Below are positions 27,438 to 37,509 of a DNA stretch of 64,000 nucleotides, in pieces. Under the pieces are notes generated by a model that was given only the letters and a program-made list of their open reading frames with translations, did no database searches and was not told where the DNA came from. The DNA is taken from positions 1 through 64,000 of the forward strand of contig NZ_JAKVIP010000008.1 in assembly GCF_022601875.1 (NCBI RefSeq), given 5' to 3'. The translations under genes and the position numbers were made by a program. The stretch is from Chryseobacterium sp. SSA4.19. Its GTDB lineage: Bacteria > Bacteroidota > Bacteroidia > Flavobacteriales > Weeksellaceae. Numbering within the stretch: the first letter of the stretch is position 1; each line of letters opens with the position of its first letter.

Positions 27438-27445
27438 CAAATGTA
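27438..27445 (-). promoter_or_regulatory. Promoter -7 box of protease paralogue 3
   Basis: On the minus strand the box reads TACATTTG, an exact TAnnTTTG match, 25 bp before the ATG at 27412. Confidence 0.6.
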
Positions 27446-27528
27446 ACCATTTTTAAACATCATATCATCAAAAATCATAGTATTTTTTCACTACAATACT
27501 GTTAAAATAACATTAATCTTAAAAAAAC

Positions 27529-27555
27529 AAAAACTCCGGCATAAACCGGAGCTTT
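27529..27555 (-). terminator. Terminator of the rlmD-DUF6452-DUF6048 unit
   Basis: CTCCGG (27534-27539) pairs with CCGGAG (27546-27551). Read on the minus strand, the stem is followed by TTTTTG and more Ts. It lies 38 bp past the DUF6048 stop. Confidence 0.75.
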
Positions 27556-27592
27556 ATATTATAAATAAGTTTTACAACAATATTATTTATTT

Positions 27593-28255
27593 TTAGAATT
27601 TATACGCAATATTCCAAGCAAATCCCATATTGAATTTGGAAGAGCTTTTTCCGAAACCGGGTACGATCATCGGTTGGATTTCATCCTGTTTTGTCGTAAA
27701 TAGCAGATATCTGGGCTGTAGATTTAAATCAATAAAAAAATCAGACTCAAACAACTGTACCCTTCCTCCGAGGGTACCTTCCAACCAATAAGAAGACTGG
27801 CTGGATGAAGGGAATCCTACAGAGGAACTGCTTCCTCCATATCCACGGACCGGCACCGCCCTGTATTCCTGCCTGTAAAATGAGCCCCCTATTTTTCCGC
27901 CTCCGTAAAATCCGTTGAATTCATTTTCAGGATCTTTTGCCAGCATATAAAATGCGCCCAGCTTCAGGAAAGGGCCGCTCACTTTTGCATCATAGCTGTT
28001 TTTCTGATATACATTAGACTCAAAACCGGCTTCTATGATGCCATGAATATTATCCTTTATTTTTGATGATATAAAACCCTGGTATAATTTCCGGTCTGAA
28101 AAAAAAGAAACCCCTGCGTTGAGAATATCTCCGCCTACCATAAAATTAGGTTCATATTTCCATTTTTCTTTCTTAGTTTCCTGCTTATTATCCTGAGCGA
28201 AGCTCAGCACGAATAATACACTAAAAAAGAAGGTAAAGATTTGTTTTTTCTTCAT
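27593..28255 (-). CDS. DUF6048 family protein, probable outer-membrane barrel
   Basis: The 220-aa protein has a signal peptide (1-20, ending LSFA) and then alternating strands with aromatic ends, finishing FNMGFAWNIAYKF. A C-terminal aromatic strand like this is typical of outer-membrane beta-barrels. I assign DUF6048 from the sequence style and from its place after a DUF6452 lipoprotein and rlmD, an order seen in Flavobacteriia. Its ATG overlaps the end of the lipoprotein gene by 35 bp, so translation is probably coupled. The function is unknown. Confidence 0.8.
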   Translation of the reverse strand: MKKKQIFTFFFSVLFVLSFAQDNKQETKKEKWKYEPNFMVGGDILNAGVSFFSDRKLYQGFISSKIKDNIHGIIEAGFESNVYQKNSYDAKVSGPFLKLGAFYMLAKDPENEFNGFYGGGKIGGSFYRQEYRAVPVRGYGGSSSSVGFPSSSQSSYWLEGTLGGRVQLFESDFFIDLNLQPRYLLFTTKQDEIQPMIVPGFGKSSSKFNMGFAWNIAYKF

Positions 28256-28703
28256 TTTCTATAAAATTTTGTCCTTCTTCTATACCTTTTACCGGGACTG
28301 CTGTTGATGGAGTTAAAACTGAATTCACATTTTCATACGTTTTTTTTATTCCGCATCCCGGGGAAACATAAATAGATTTTGTTGTGTAATTTACTCTTAC
28401 CTTAGATTCGGCTCCTTTATTGGCAATTCTAAAATAGATATCGGTATAGGGAGCATCATCCACTCTTAAAGGGATTACCCTTGAGGTTATCTTTGCCTGT
28501 CCCCCCAATTGTACTTTTCCCGATCCGTAATCAACTGCAACATAAAGTGAGTCTAAAGTACTTTCTTTCCCACTTTCAAAGTTTCTGAATGACACTTTCA
28601 TTCTCGGGGTTCCTTCTCCGCTTTCACAGATATCATCATCTCCTCCGCATGAAAAAAGGAGATTAAAAAAACAGACGGTGATAAGAAATTTAAAATATTT
28701 CAT
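28221..28703 (-). CDS. DUF6452 family lipoprotein
   Basis: The 160-aa protein has a lipoprotein signal peptide with the acylated cysteine at Cys19 (NLLFSCGGDDD). The acidic residues right after the cysteine resemble the surface-export signal of Bacteroidota lipoproteins. The body is beta-rich (YTDIYFRIANKGAESKVRVNY). It lies between rlmD (34 bp upstream) and the DUF6048 gene, which it overlaps by 35 bp. The pair may act together at the outer membrane, but that is inferred only from linkage. Confidence 0.8.
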   Translation of the reverse strand: MKYFKFLITVCFFNLLFSCGGDDDICESGEGTPRMKVSFRNFESGKESTLDSLYVAVDYGSGKVQLGGQAKITSRVIPLRVDDAPYTDIYFRIANKGAESKVRVNYTTKSIYVSPGCGIKKTYENVNSVLTPSTAVPVKGIEEGQNFIENEEKTNLYLLF

Positions 28704-28737
28704 AATAGGATCTGATCGTATTCAAATATAAATAAAA

Positions 28738-30144
28738 TTATTTCTTAATCAGTAAAGCAATATTTTCCACATGATGTGTTTGCGGGAACATATCCACCGG
28801 CAAAATTTTCACCACATCATAATGTTCTTTCATCAAAGCAAGATCCCGTGCCTGCGTTGCTGAATTACAGCTTACATACACCACTTTTTCAGGAGCAAGT
28901 TTCAGAATCTGTTCTACCACTTTCTGATGCATCCCGTCTCTCGGCGGATCGGTAATCAGAACATCTGCTTTGGGATGACTGGCAAGGAATTCATCATTGA
29001 AAATATCTTTCATATCCCCGCAATAGAACGTTGTATTGGTAAGGCCGTTAAGTTCTGCATGTTCAATTGCCGCATCAATGGCTTCCTGCACAGATTCAAT
29101 TCCAATCACCTGTTTTGCATTTCTGGCCACATACTGGGCAATGGTTCCGGTACCCGTATATAAGTCATACACCACTTCCTCTCCTTGCAGATCAGCAAAT
29201 TCAAGTGTTTTTCTGTATAATTCCAAAGCCTGCTTATAGTTGGTCTGAAAGAAAGACTTCGGTCCGATCTTAAATTTCAGTCCGTCCATCTCTTCCATTA
29301 AATAACCTTCCCCGAAATACACATTGATATCCAGATCGTAGATGGAATCATTCGGTTTAGGATTGATGGCATAGACCAGCGTCTTAATCTGAGGGAAGGT
29401 TTCCAATAGAAACTCAAAAAGCTTTTCCCGGTTTTCTTTTTCTTCTTTGTACAGCTGGAAAAGAACCATCCATTCTCCTTTTGAGTTTTGCCTCATCATT
29501 AAAGTTCTTAAAAAACCTTCGTGATTCCTGACATCAAAAAATTCCAGACCGTGTTTTACAGCATATTCTTTTACTGCCAGGCGTATGGTATTTGAAGGCT
29601 CTTCCTGAAGAAAGCATTCTTTAAGATCAAGAATTTTGCTCCACATTCCGGGAATATGGAAGCCAAGCGCATCCCTGTTGCCGAAATTCTCTTCGGAACT
29701 AATTTCATACTGGGTCAGCCAACGCGCATTGGAAAAAGAAAATTCCATTTTGTTTCTGTAAAAATACTGTTCTTCAGATCCAAGGATAGGAACGGTTTCA
29801 AAATGATCAATACCACCGATTCTTTTAATGTTGTTGTACACTTCCTCCTGCTTGAAATCAAGCTGTTTTTCATAACTCATATTCTGCCATTTGCAGCCGC
29901 CGCATACGCCAAAGTGAATACATTTGGGATCTACTCTGTACGGTGACTTTTCAAGCAAATCCACAGCCTCACCTTCATAGTATTTCGATTTTGCTTTTTT
30001 CACCCTTACATTTACAATATCTCCGGGAATTGCTCCGGAAACCATTACTGTCTTTCCTTCTTCTGTCCTGCCTATCGCAACCCCTTTCGCGCCGGCATTT
30101 AAAAGCTTTATATTTTCAAGAATAAGATTCTTTTTCTTTTTCAT
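28738..30144 (-). CDS. rlmD: 23S rRNA (uracil-5-)-methyltransferase RlmD
   Basis: The 468-aa enzyme makes m5U in 23S rRNA, using SAM and a 4Fe-4S cluster. An N-terminal TRAM domain (GRTEEGKTVMVSGAIPGDIV) is followed by the cluster ligands in CIHFGVCGGCKWQ. The SAM site (VVYDLYTGTGTIAQYVA) and the catalytic motifs DPPRDGMHQKV and VYVSCNSATQARDL come last. Bacteroidota carry one or two members of this family, so the exact target uridine is inferred. It heads a three-gene unit with DUF6452 and DUF6048. Confidence 0.93.
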   Translation of the reverse strand: MKKKKNLILENIKLLNAGAKGVAIGRTEEGKTVMVSGAIPGDIVNVRVKKAKSKYYEGEAVDLLEKSPYRVDPKCIHFGVCGGCKWQNMSYEKQLDFKQEEVYNNIKRIGGIDHFETVPILGSEEQYFYRNKMEFSFSNARWLTQYEISSEENFGNRDALGFHIPGMWSKILDLKECFLQEEPSNTIRLAVKEYAVKHGLEFFDVRNHEGFLRTLMMRQNSKGEWMVLFQLYKEEKENREKLFEFLLETFPQIKTLVYAINPKPNDSIYDLDINVYFGEGYLMEEMDGLKFKIGPKSFFQTNYKQALELYRKTLEFADLQGEEVVYDLYTGTGTIAQYVARNAKQVIGIESVQEAIDAAIEHAELNGLTNTTFYCGDMKDIFNDEFLASHPKADVLITDPPRDGMHQKVVEQILKLAPEKVVYVSCNSATQARDLALMKEHYDVVKILPVDMFPQTHHVENIALLIKK

Positions 30145-30240
30145 CCGTAATCTTCTGTTTGTCCCATGGAACTGTCCCGTCTCATGAGTAATTTATTTAT
30201 TTGCTGAAACAGCTTTGTTTCATCCTGCAAAAATACAATA

Positions 30241-30270
30241 AAAAAAACCTTATCCGGAGACAAGGTTTTT
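30241..30270 (-). terminator. Terminator of the thioredoxin-fold lipoprotein gene
   Basis: AAAACCTT (30244-30251) pairs with AAGGTTTT (30262-30269). On the minus strand a run of Ts follows. It lies 19 bp past the stop at 30289. Confidence 0.75.
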
Positions 30271-30288
30271 ATATGTATTCAATTTAAA

Positions 30289-31833
30289 TTATTTTGTCTG
30301 TGCCGGCTGAGGGTTTGCCTGTTGTGCCGCCTGAGCTGCAGGATCGATTTGCATACCCTGACCTTGCTGCTGCAACTGAACCCCAGGATTCACTTTCGGA
30401 GCGGATAGCCCTGTCTGTTTATCCAAAACGGTTACCAGTTCAGGATCGCCTAAATTAAAGAACGGTTTGCTGGCAATTTTACCGTCTTTATCTACAATAA
30501 TGAAACAAGGTAATTTAAATCCGTAAACTCCGTATTTTTTAGCAATATCAGAGTTCAATCCTCCGTCGCCATATACATTAGTTCCCGGTATTCCTTTTAA
30601 CAAAGAGTTACTTGTTTTTACAAACTGATCCTTAGTATCGTCAACGTTAATAAAAACGAAGTTCATTTTAGATTTGTAGAAATTCACGACTTCTTTCAAT
30701 ACCGGAATAGTAGCTTCCCCGATATAAGGGTTCCAGGAAGCGTAGAAAGCAAGCATGTAAGGTTTGCCTTTATTTTCAGAAAGATTGTAAGATTTTCCGT
30801 CTGCCTTTACCAATGCAGCTTCCGGAGCCTGCTCCCCGATTTTAAAGCCGTTGATGGCAAACTGAATTTTCTTCAAATCTTCTTTAATGGTTGCATCTTT
30901 AATATCCGTATCGATGATCTTTTTAATTTTTTCAGCCGTTTTTTCAGGAGTACCAGGGTGGATATCGGATTGAGCCATTACAAAAGCCAATAAATAATCC
31001 TTAGCAGTCTGTGAAAGGTCTTTCTGATTCTTTTTTAAATATTCTGAAAATAATTCCGAAGTGGTAATATCTTTTTTCCCAACACTGTTTGCCTGAGCAT
31101 ATTTCTGGAAGTCCGGGCTCATTTTAGCCAAAAGATACTGTCTGTAATAAGGGTTCTCTTTTACCATCACCTCTTTGTTTTCCTGAAGTTTATTTTCAAA
31201 ATCGGTAAAAGCTTTCGTTACTTTGAAAGACGGGTTGCCCATTTGCTTATGGCTCATGTCATATTGATTCATGATAGTAAGCAAAGTGCTGGCAAGGTCA
31301 TTTTTCTTCCATGTTACGATTTCATTATCAGGATTGAATTTTTTAACATTTTCTTCGATATTTTTATTAACATCAGCCTGAACTTTTTCTATTCCTTTTA
31401 AGAATGTTTTTTCATCTTTCATCAGAAGCTCATTCATATTAACAGTTTGGGCATAATTGGAAAGATATTTCTGAGTAGCCGTGAAGAAATCATTGTTATT
31501 TTTAGCATCACCCGTGATGACATATTCAGAAGGGAAAGTCATTCCGTTCCCTGAAATTTCAAGTTTCTGTCCTCCTTTTAAATAAATTAAATTCTGTTTT
31601 CCGCCATAAGACATTACATACATTCCGCTTTTAGGAGCCTCAAAGCTTCCCGCGAAAGTTCCGTCCTTGTTTACACCGATATTGATTAATGGTAAAGTGG
31701 CTACGCCTGAAGCCTCAATAAATTCGATTCTCTCTAATGGAGAACCTCCTGTGATTTTTCCTTTTACTTCAACTTTTTTAGAGCAAGACATCGCGAAAAC
31801 AGCGATGATAAACAATAAAAGATATTTTTTCAT
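30289..31833 (-). CDS. TlpA-like thioredoxin-fold lipoprotein lacking the CxxC motif
   Basis: The 514-aa protein is a lipoprotein (Cys17 in FAMSCSKKV). A DUF4369-like N-terminal beta domain (VEVKGKITGG) is followed by a helical middle region and a C-terminal thioredoxin-like domain starting near IGEQAPEAALVKADG. At the place of the redox CxxC the sequence reads YASWNPYIGEATIP, so neither cysteine is present. The downstream PCFIIVDKDGKI still has the cis-Pro segment. A Gln/Pro/Ala-rich tail (about 485-514) is unusual. Fold and place suggest an envelope protein, but not a thiol oxidoreductase. A binding or scaffold role is possible. Confidence 0.85.
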   Translation of the reverse strand: MKKYLLLFIIAVFAMSCSKKVEVKGKITGGSPLERIEFIEASGVATLPLINIGVNKDGTFAGSFEAPKSGMYVMSYGGKQNLIYLKGGQKLEISGNGMTFPSEYVITGDAKNNNDFFTATQKYLSNYAQTVNMNELLMKDEKTFLKGIEKVQADVNKNIEENVKKFNPDNEIVTWKKNDLASTLLTIMNQYDMSHKQMGNPSFKVTKAFTDFENKLQENKEVMVKENPYYRQYLLAKMSPDFQKYAQANSVGKKDITTSELFSEYLKKNQKDLSQTAKDYLLAFVMAQSDIHPGTPEKTAEKIKKIIDTDIKDATIKEDLKKIQFAINGFKIGEQAPEAALVKADGKSYNLSENKGKPYMLAFYASWNPYIGEATIPVLKEVVNFYKSKMNFVFINVDDTKDQFVKTSNSLLKGIPGTNVYGDGGLNSDIAKKYGVYGFKLPCFIIVDKDGKIASKPFFNLGDPELVTVLDKQTGLSAPKVNPGVQLQQQGQGMQIDPAAQAAQQANPQPAQTK

Positions 31834-31852
31834 TTCTAATTTTATAATTACG

Positions 31853-31860
31853 CAAAAATA
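31853..31860 (-). promoter_or_regulatory. Promoter -7 box of the thioredoxin-fold lipoprotein gene
   Basis: On the minus strand the box reads TATTTTTG, an exact TAnnTTTG match, 19 bp before the ATG at 31833. Confidence 0.6.
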
Positions 31861-31913
31861 AGTTTTTCAATAAACTTAATCCAATTAAATACTATTTTTA
31901 TGAAAGATTTAAC

Positions 31914-31950
31914 TAAAAAAATCGCCATCCGGTAAGGAGACGATTTTTTT
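31914..31950 (-). terminator. Terminator of the sdh operon
   Basis: AAAAATCG before 31924 pairs with CGATTTTT from 31941, around a loop with an inner TCCGG/AAGGA part. A-rich and T-rich flanks make it usable on either strand. It lies 19 bp past the sdhB stop. Confidence 0.75.
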
Positions 31951-31968
31951 AGTTATATTATTTCAATT

Positions 31969-32736
31969 TTATCCTCTGTCAGCCAAAGCCACAATATATT
32001 CACGGTTCATTCTGGCAATATTTTCAAGGGAAATTCCTTTCGGACATTCCACTTCACAGGCACCGGTATTTGAACAGTTTCCGAAACCTTCTTCGTCCAT
32101 TGCCGTTACCATATTCAATACTCTTCGTTTTGCTTCTACCCTACCCTGAGGTAAAAGAGCAAATTGTGAAACTTTAGCCCCTACGAAAAGCATGGCAGAT
32201 CCGTTTTTACATGATGCCACACAGGCACCACAGCTGATACATGCTGCTGCGTCCATTGCTTTGTCTGCATCTTCTTTAGGAACCGGAATTGCATTGGCAT
32301 CCAGTGTATTTCCAGAAGTATTTACTGAGATGAATCCACCTGCAGCCATAATTCTGTCAAACGCACTTCTGTCCACGATCAAATCTTTGATTACCGGAAA
32401 CGCAGCACTTCTCCAAGGTTCGATAACGATGGTTTCACCATCTTTGAACATTCTCATGTGAAGCTGGCAGGTCGTGATACCTGTATCCGGACCGTGGGCT
32501 CTACCATTAATGTACAGCGAACACATCCCGCAGATCCCTTCACGACAGTCATGGTCGAAAGCGATCGGTTCTTTTCCTTCGTTAATAAGATTTTCATTAA
32601 GAATGTCCAACATTTCTAAAAATGAAGAATCTGTTGATACATCCGATATTTTATAAGTCTCAAACTGACCTTTAGATTTATTATTTTTTTGTCTCCAAAT
32701 TTTCAGCGTAAGATGTAAGCCTTTTTTTGCACTCAT
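31969..32736 (-). CDS. sdhB: Succinate dehydrogenase/fumarate reductase iron-sulfur subunit
   Basis: The 255-aa subunit passes electrons from the flavoprotein to the membrane anchor through three iron-sulfur clusters. The 2Fe-2S ligands lie in [12 protein letters not shown] and TTCQLHM, and the others in [14 protein letters not shown] and [14 protein letters not shown]. The longer N-terminus and the single cytochrome b subunit place the complex in the B-type group found in Bacteroidota. It is the last gene of sdhC-sdhA-sdhB. It starts 24 bp after sdhA. Confidence 0.97.
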   Translation of the reverse strand: MSAKKGLHLTLKIWRQKNNKSKGQFETYKISDVSTDSSFLEMLDILNENLINEGKEPIAFDHDCREGICGMCSLYINGRAHGPDTGITTCQLHMRMFKDGETIVIEPWRSAAFPVIKDLIVDRSAFDRIMAAGGFISVNTSGNTLDANAIPVPKEDADKAMDAAACISCGACVASCKNGSAMLFVGAKVSQFALLPQGRVEAKRRVLNMVTAMDEEGFGNCSNTGACEVECPKGISLENIARMNREYIVALADRG

Positions 32737-32760
32737 AATTGTATATTTAAAGATTGGAGA

Positions 32761-34773
32761 TTATTTGTAACTTCTCGTTTTCACCTCGATGTTGTCATAG
32801 ATCAGGTCTTCTTTATGCAACACTTCTGCATTAATGTCGTTCCCCTGATATTCCCAAATCCCAACGTATTTGAAGTTTACATCATCTCTTTCGGCTTCTC
32901 CGTCCGGAGTAGAATGATCTTCACGGAAATGCCCTCCGCAAGATTCATTTCTGTGCAGCGCATCAATAGCCATCAATTGTCCTAATTCAAGGAAATCAGC
33001 TACCCGGAATGCTTTTTCAAGCTCCGTATTCATTCCGTCATTATCACCCGGAACTTTTACATTCTTCCAGAAATCATTTCTAACCTCTTCAATTTCTCTG
33101 ATAGCTTCTTTTAAGCCTTCAGGCGTTCTTCCCATCCCTACTTTGTTCCACATAATGTGTCCCAGCTGCTTATGGAAATGATCTACTGAATGGGTTCCTT
33201 TATTATTTAAGAAGAAATCAACTTTCTCTTTAATTCCTTTCTCAGCTTCGTCAAATGACGCAGAATTGGTAGGAACGGTTCCTGTTCTGATATCTGCGGA
33301 AAGGTAATCAGCAATGGTGTAAGGAAGTACGAAATATCCATCAGCCAGACCCTGCATCAAAGCTGAGGCTCCCAATCTGTTGGCTCCATGGTCTGAGAAA
33401 TTGGCTTCCCCGATCACAAAACATCCAGGAATAGTAGACTGAAGGTTATAATCCACCCAAACGCCTCCCATCGTATAGTGAACAGCAGGATAGATTTTCA
33501 TTGGTGTTTTATAAGGGTCATCAGCCGTAATTTTCTCATACATTACGAATAAGTTACCATACTTTTCTTCTACCCAGCTTTTACCAAGATCGTAAAGTTG
33601 CTGGTCGGTAGGATTCTGAATATGCTTCTCAATAGCAGCTTCTCTACCTTTTTTCATAATTTCCGTGGAGAAATCAAGATATACCCCTTCCTGGGTATCA
33701 TTATTTTCAATTCCGTATCCGGCATCGCATCTTTCCTTTGCTGCCCTCGAAGCAACGTCTCTAGGCACAAGATTACCGAATGCAGGGTATCTTCTTTCTA
33801 AATAATAATCTCTGTCTTCTTCTTTAATATTTTCAGGTCTTAATTTTCCTTCTCTGATTGCTACTGAATCTTCAATTTTCTTAGGAACCCAGATTCTTCC
33901 TGAGTTTCTTAATGATTCAGACATCAAAGTTAATTTAGACTGCTGTGTTCCGTGAACCGGAATACAAGTCGGGTGAATCTGCACATAGCAAGGGTTTGCG
34001 AAATATGCTCCTTTTTTGTGGATTTTCCAAGCTGCAGAAACATTTGATCCCATGGCATTGGTAGAAAGGAAATATACGTTTCCGTAACCCCCAGAAGCAA
34101 TCACCACTGCGTGAGCCGAATGTCTTTCAATTTCACCTGTTACCAGGTTTCTTGCGATAATTCCTCTTGCTTTTCCGTCCACAATAACAAGATCCATCAT
34201 TTCATGACGGTTGTACATTTTGATCCTTCCTTTACCAATCTGACGGCTCATTGCAGAATATGCACCTAACAATAGCTGCTGTCCGGTCTGTCCTTTTGCA
34301 TAGAAGGTTCTTTTTACCTGAACCCCACCGAATGAACGGTTATCCAGCTGACCTCCGTATTCTCTACCGAAAGGAACTCCCTGGGCAACGCATTGGTCGA
34401 TAATATTGGCAGAAACTTCAGCTAACCTGTATACGTTAGCCTCTCTTGCTCTATAGTCACCTCCTTTAATTGTATCATAAAACAATCTATAGGTAGAGTC
34501 ACCGTCTCCCTGATAGTTTTTAGCAGCATTAATACCTCCCTGAGCAGCAATTGAGTGTGCTCTCCTAGGAGAATCCTGGTAGCAGAATGCCTTCACATTA
34601 TATCCCTGCTCAGCCAGAGTAGCCGCTGCAGAACCGCCTGCCAATCCTGTACCCACAACAATAATATCAATCTTGTCTCTGTTGTTTGGGGCAACAAGGT
34701 TCATATGATCTTTATGATTTTTCCATTTATCCTTTAAAGGACCTGCTGGAATTTTAGAATCTAATTTACTCAT
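32761..34773 (-). CDS. sdhA: Succinate dehydrogenase/fumarate reductase flavoprotein subunit
   Basis: The 670-aa catalytic subunit oxidises succinate with covalent FAD. The dinucleotide fold [17 protein letters not shown] and the FAD-attachment region [14 protein letters not shown] are near the N-terminus. [11 protein letters not shown] and [19 protein letters not shown] follow. The length fits B-type SdhA. It lies 15 bp after sdhC and 24 bp before sdhB, in one operon. Confidence 0.97.
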   Translation of the reverse strand: MSKLDSKIPAGPLKDKWKNHKDHMNLVAPNNRDKIDIIVVGTGLAGGSAAATLAEQGYNVKAFCYQDSPRRAHSIAAQGGINAAKNYQGDGDSTYRLFYDTIKGGDYRAREANVYRLAEVSANIIDQCVAQGVPFGREYGGQLDNRSFGGVQVKRTFYAKGQTGQQLLLGAYSAMSRQIGKGRIKMYNRHEMMDLVIVDGKARGIIARNLVTGEIERHSAHAVVIASGGYGNVYFLSTNAMGSNVSAAWKIHKKGAYFANPCYVQIHPTCIPVHGTQQSKLTLMSESLRNSGRIWVPKKIEDSVAIREGKLRPENIKEEDRDYYLERRYPAFGNLVPRDVASRAAKERCDAGYGIENNDTQEGVYLDFSTEIMKKGREAAIEKHIQNPTDQQLYDLGKSWVEEKYGNLFVMYEKITADDPYKTPMKIYPAVHYTMGGVWVDYNLQSTIPGCFVIGEANFSDHGANRLGASALMQGLADGYFVLPYTIADYLSADIRTGTVPTNSASFDEAEKGIKEKVDFFLNNKGTHSVDHFHKQLGHIMWNKVGMGRTPEGLKEAIREIEEVRNDFWKNVKVPGDNDGMNTELEKAFRVADFLELGQLMAIDALHRNESCGGHFREDHSTPDGEAERDDVNFKYVGIWEYQGNDINAEVLHKEDLIYDNIEVKTRSYK

Positions 34774-34788
34774 ATTATTATATTGATA

Positions 34789-35451
34789 TTATTGAGTTAC
34801 AAAATGATAAACTGCGATAAAAATGAAACCTGCAGGAATAAGAATGGAATACCATTTTCCCAATGCTTTGATTACAGGTGTATATTTCGGGTGTCTCGCT
34901 CCGATAGACTGGAAAGAAGACTGAAACCCATGACCTAAATGCAGCCCTAATAAAACAAAAGAAATTACATACAAAGCCACTCTCCATAAATCTGCAAACT
35001 TCTCATGAAGTTCCGGCCAGAAACGTTCAGCATCCGGGGAAATCCCGTCAATATACTTATAGCTTACTTCATGAAACCAGAAATCATAAATGTGAAGCAC
35101 CAGAAAAGCCAACACAACCGCTCCCGAAATAAGCATATTCCTTGACATCCATGAAGAATTGTCTGATGGATTGTTAGAAGCATATTTTACCGGACGCGCA
35201 CTTTTGTTCTTTATTTCCAGTACAAATCCCATGATAAAATGGAAAATAACTGCAAAACCAAGAACAGGCTGCATTAAGAACTGCACAAAAGGATTATAGC
35301 CCATAAAATCTGATGCGGTGTTAAATGCGTCACGATTCAGGACTGATAACAAATTGGTCGTCAAATGCAGTATAAGAAAGATCAGCAAAAACAGAGCTGA
35401 TAATGCCATAGCATATTTTCTACCTATTGTAGAACTTGTTAAACCTGCCAT
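34789..35451 (-). CDS. sdhC: Succinate dehydrogenase cytochrome b subunit
   Basis: The 220-aa membrane anchor has five hydrophobic segments, the pattern of the single-subunit cytochrome b558 type. Candidate haem histidines lie in LILHLTTNLL, VIFHFIMGFV, FLVLHIYDF and GLHLGHGFQSS. It connects the SdhAB electron path to menaquinone in the inner membrane. It is the first gene of sdhCAB, behind a consensus -7 box and a small palindrome at 35475-35519. Confidence 0.93.
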   Translation of the reverse strand: MAGLTSSTIGRKYAMALSALFLLIFLILHLTTNLLSVLNRDAFNTASDFMGYNPFVQFLMQPVLGFAVIFHFIMGFVLEIKNKSARPVKYASNNPSDNSSWMSRNMLISGAVVLAFLVLHIYDFWFHEVSYKYIDGISPDAERFWPELHEKFADLWRVALYVISFVLLGLHLGHGFQSSFQSIGARHPKYTPVIKALGKWYSILIPAGFIFIAVYHFVTQ

Positions 35452-35474
35452 ATAAGTTTAAATTTGATTTTTCA

Positions 35475-35519
35475 CAAAATTAAGCATTGTTAACTACAAC
35501 AAAAAGTGAGAAATCTCAC
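35475..35519 (-). promoter_or_regulatory. sdh promoter with upstream palindrome
   Basis: On the minus strand TAATTTTG at 35475-35482 is an exact -7 box, 23 bp before the sdhC ATG. A TTTG at 35500-35503 sits at -33 spacing. Immediately upstream lies the perfect palindrome GTGAGA-AA-TCTCAC (35506-35519), a possible activator or repressor site. Confidence 0.55.
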
Positions 35520-35591
35520 AAAAAGCCAGTTTGTAATCTTTCTAAATAAGAATATAGCCGTTTAAGTAGAGGAAATATAAAAAGTAAGCAT

Positions 35592-37409
35592 TTAACGTAT
35601 GGAGTATGTTTTACCATTATAGATAACCTCCCGCACAGTACCGGGGAAATGTCTGATTTCAAAATCATTCAGCCTTCTGGAGGAACAATAGGGATTAACT
35701 ATAAACCTGATCACTTTGTTTTGGTCAACATCTTCTTTTATCCAGAAACAGGCTTTATCTCCTTTCTTCAATGACAGGATGTTACTTTTAGAAAATTCAT
35801 GGACTAAAATTTCTGTTTTTTGGTTTTCGTAAATGTTTAAGCTTACTCTTAAGATTAAAAATATAAATAGAGCCATCATCAGCCTTGCCGAATTTCTAAA
35901 ATTGAACTTTAAAACAGCAAACCTTGTCAGGTAAATAATGATAAAAAGAAAAAACACTTCAGACAGGCTCATTGAAATATTCTCAAAAAACACAGTTTCA
36001 AAACCTGCAAACCAATGAATAATTTTCAACAATATCTGAATAGCATAATCATAGATTACATTAATCACATAAAAATCAATTTTAAAAGCTATTAAAGCCG
36101 TCATGATAAATGACATGACGATAATAATCTCCGAAAAAGGAACGATAAAAAAGTTAGCAACTACGGAAATCAATGAAAACTGATGAAAATAATACAAAAC
36201 CAAAGGAAGCGTTACCAACTGTGCGGAAACGGAAATAGAAATCGTATTAAACAGTATTTTCTTAAACCAATTGTTCTGCTTAGGCAAATGATTCAGTATC
36301 GGCTGGTTCAGCCAAAAAATTCCAAGGACAGCGAGAAAGCTTAACTGAAAACCTACATCGAATATCTGCTGAGTATCAGCAATTAAAATAATAAAGGCAG
36401 AAAGCGATAACGAGTGCAGCAAATCAGGTTTCCGCTGAAGCAGAACGTAGATAAAGTACACTGTCAACATAATGCTTGAACGGACAACCGAACTTCCAAA
36501 ACCGATGAATATGGTAAAAAGCCAGATAAAAGCCAGACTTGAAACAATAGCATATTTTCTGAATTTTAACGGCAAAAATTTCATCAATACCAGATAAAAC
36601 AACCCAAAAATCACCACAATATGCGTCCCCGAGATGGCCAAAAAATGCACCAGCCCCGACCTGTTGAAATCCTGGACGGTCTGTGCATCTATATCGGTAC
36701 GGTCTGCCAAAATAATTCCTTTTAAAAATTCCCTTGATACCGGAGAAATTTCTGTTTTATCAATATCCTGAAGAACCTCCGCCCTCTTCTGGGAAAATTT
36801 CTCATTCAAATTCAAATCACTTCTGCCAGCAGACAAGATGACATCATTGACATAGCATTGATAATAAATATTTTTACGTTTCAAATATTTTGTATAATCA
36901 AACTGAAAGTCATACTTCGGAGGTTTTGGACTTGATACATAAGCCCGGGTTTTGTAATAATGATTAAAGTCTAAAAGACGTTCATTCCTCGGAACATATA
37001 AAATAGTATTAAAATGTTCTTCTCCTATTTGGGCCACCGCCTCATACTTTCTGTTTTTTTCATTGGAATTGAGTTTTTTGGAAATTCTGAAAACAATAGT
37101 TTCATTCTTAGAAAAAGAAATATTCTTAGAGTAGGAAGCATTAAAAAAATGCAATATAATTCCTATTCCGAAAAACATACATCCCAATACATAAGGTTTT
37201 GCTTTATGGAATACATATGGTGTCAAAAAAGTCGCAATTAAAACAACCGTGCAGAACCCGATAAGGAGAAAAACAGAATATTCACCGAAAGAAAAATAAT
37301 CCTGAAAGAAAATCCCGAGGATAAAACAAATAACCAGAATAAGAAGCGGCTGTTTATTCAATTTCAAAATTTGTGGTATCCAAATATATTTATTCGGATA
37401 AAAATTCAC
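35592..37409 (-). CDS. ComEC/Rec2 family DNA-uptake channel protein
   Basis: The 605-aa multispanning protein belongs to the ComEC/Rec2 family, which moves single-stranded DNA across the inner membrane in transformation. The Competence-domain signature is visible in LVHFLAISGTHIVVIFGLFYLVL, shown here only for position (around residues 252-274), and in GFGSSVVRSSIMLTVYFI. A DUF4131-like N-terminal part precedes it. The long metallo-beta-lactamase domain of classical ComEC is absent, as is common in Bacteroidota. Many family members occur in strains not known to be competent, so activity is not implied. Confidence 0.88.
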   Translation of the reverse strand: MNFYPNKYIWIPQILKLNKQPLLILVICFILGIFFQDYFSFGEYSVFLLIGFCTVVLIATFLTPYVFHKAKPYVLGCMFFGIGIILHFFNASYSKNISFSKNETIVFRISKKLNSNEKNRKYEAVAQIGEEHFNTILYVPRNERLLDFNHYYKTRAYVSSPKPPKYDFQFDYTKYLKRKNIYYQCYVNDVILSAGRSDLNLNEKFSQKRAEVLQDIDKTEISPVSREFLKGIILADRTDIDAQTVQDFNRSGLVHFLAISGTHIVVIFGLFYLVLMKFLPLKFRKYAIVSSLAFIWLFTIFIGFGSSVVRSSIMLTVYFIYVLLQRKPDLLHSLSLSAFIILIADTQQIFDVGFQLSFLAVLGIFWLNQPILNHLPKQNNWFKKILFNTISISVSAQLVTLPLVLYYFHQFSLISVVANFFIVPFSEIIIVMSFIMTALIAFKIDFYVINVIYDYAIQILLKIIHWFAGFETVFFENISMSLSEVFFLFIIIYLTRFAVLKFNFRNSARLMMALFIFLILRVSLNIYENQKTEILVHEFSKSNILSLKKGDKACFWIKEDVDQNKVIRFIVNPYCSSRRLNDFEIRHFPGTVREVIYNGKTYSIR

Positions 37410-37509
37410 AAATCAAAATTTTAAAATTTTAAAAGCAGAGCTGTATTTCCCGAAACAAGGAAAAATAGCAGAATAATTTTATACAATTTTGAATAAATGA
37501 TTAAAATTT

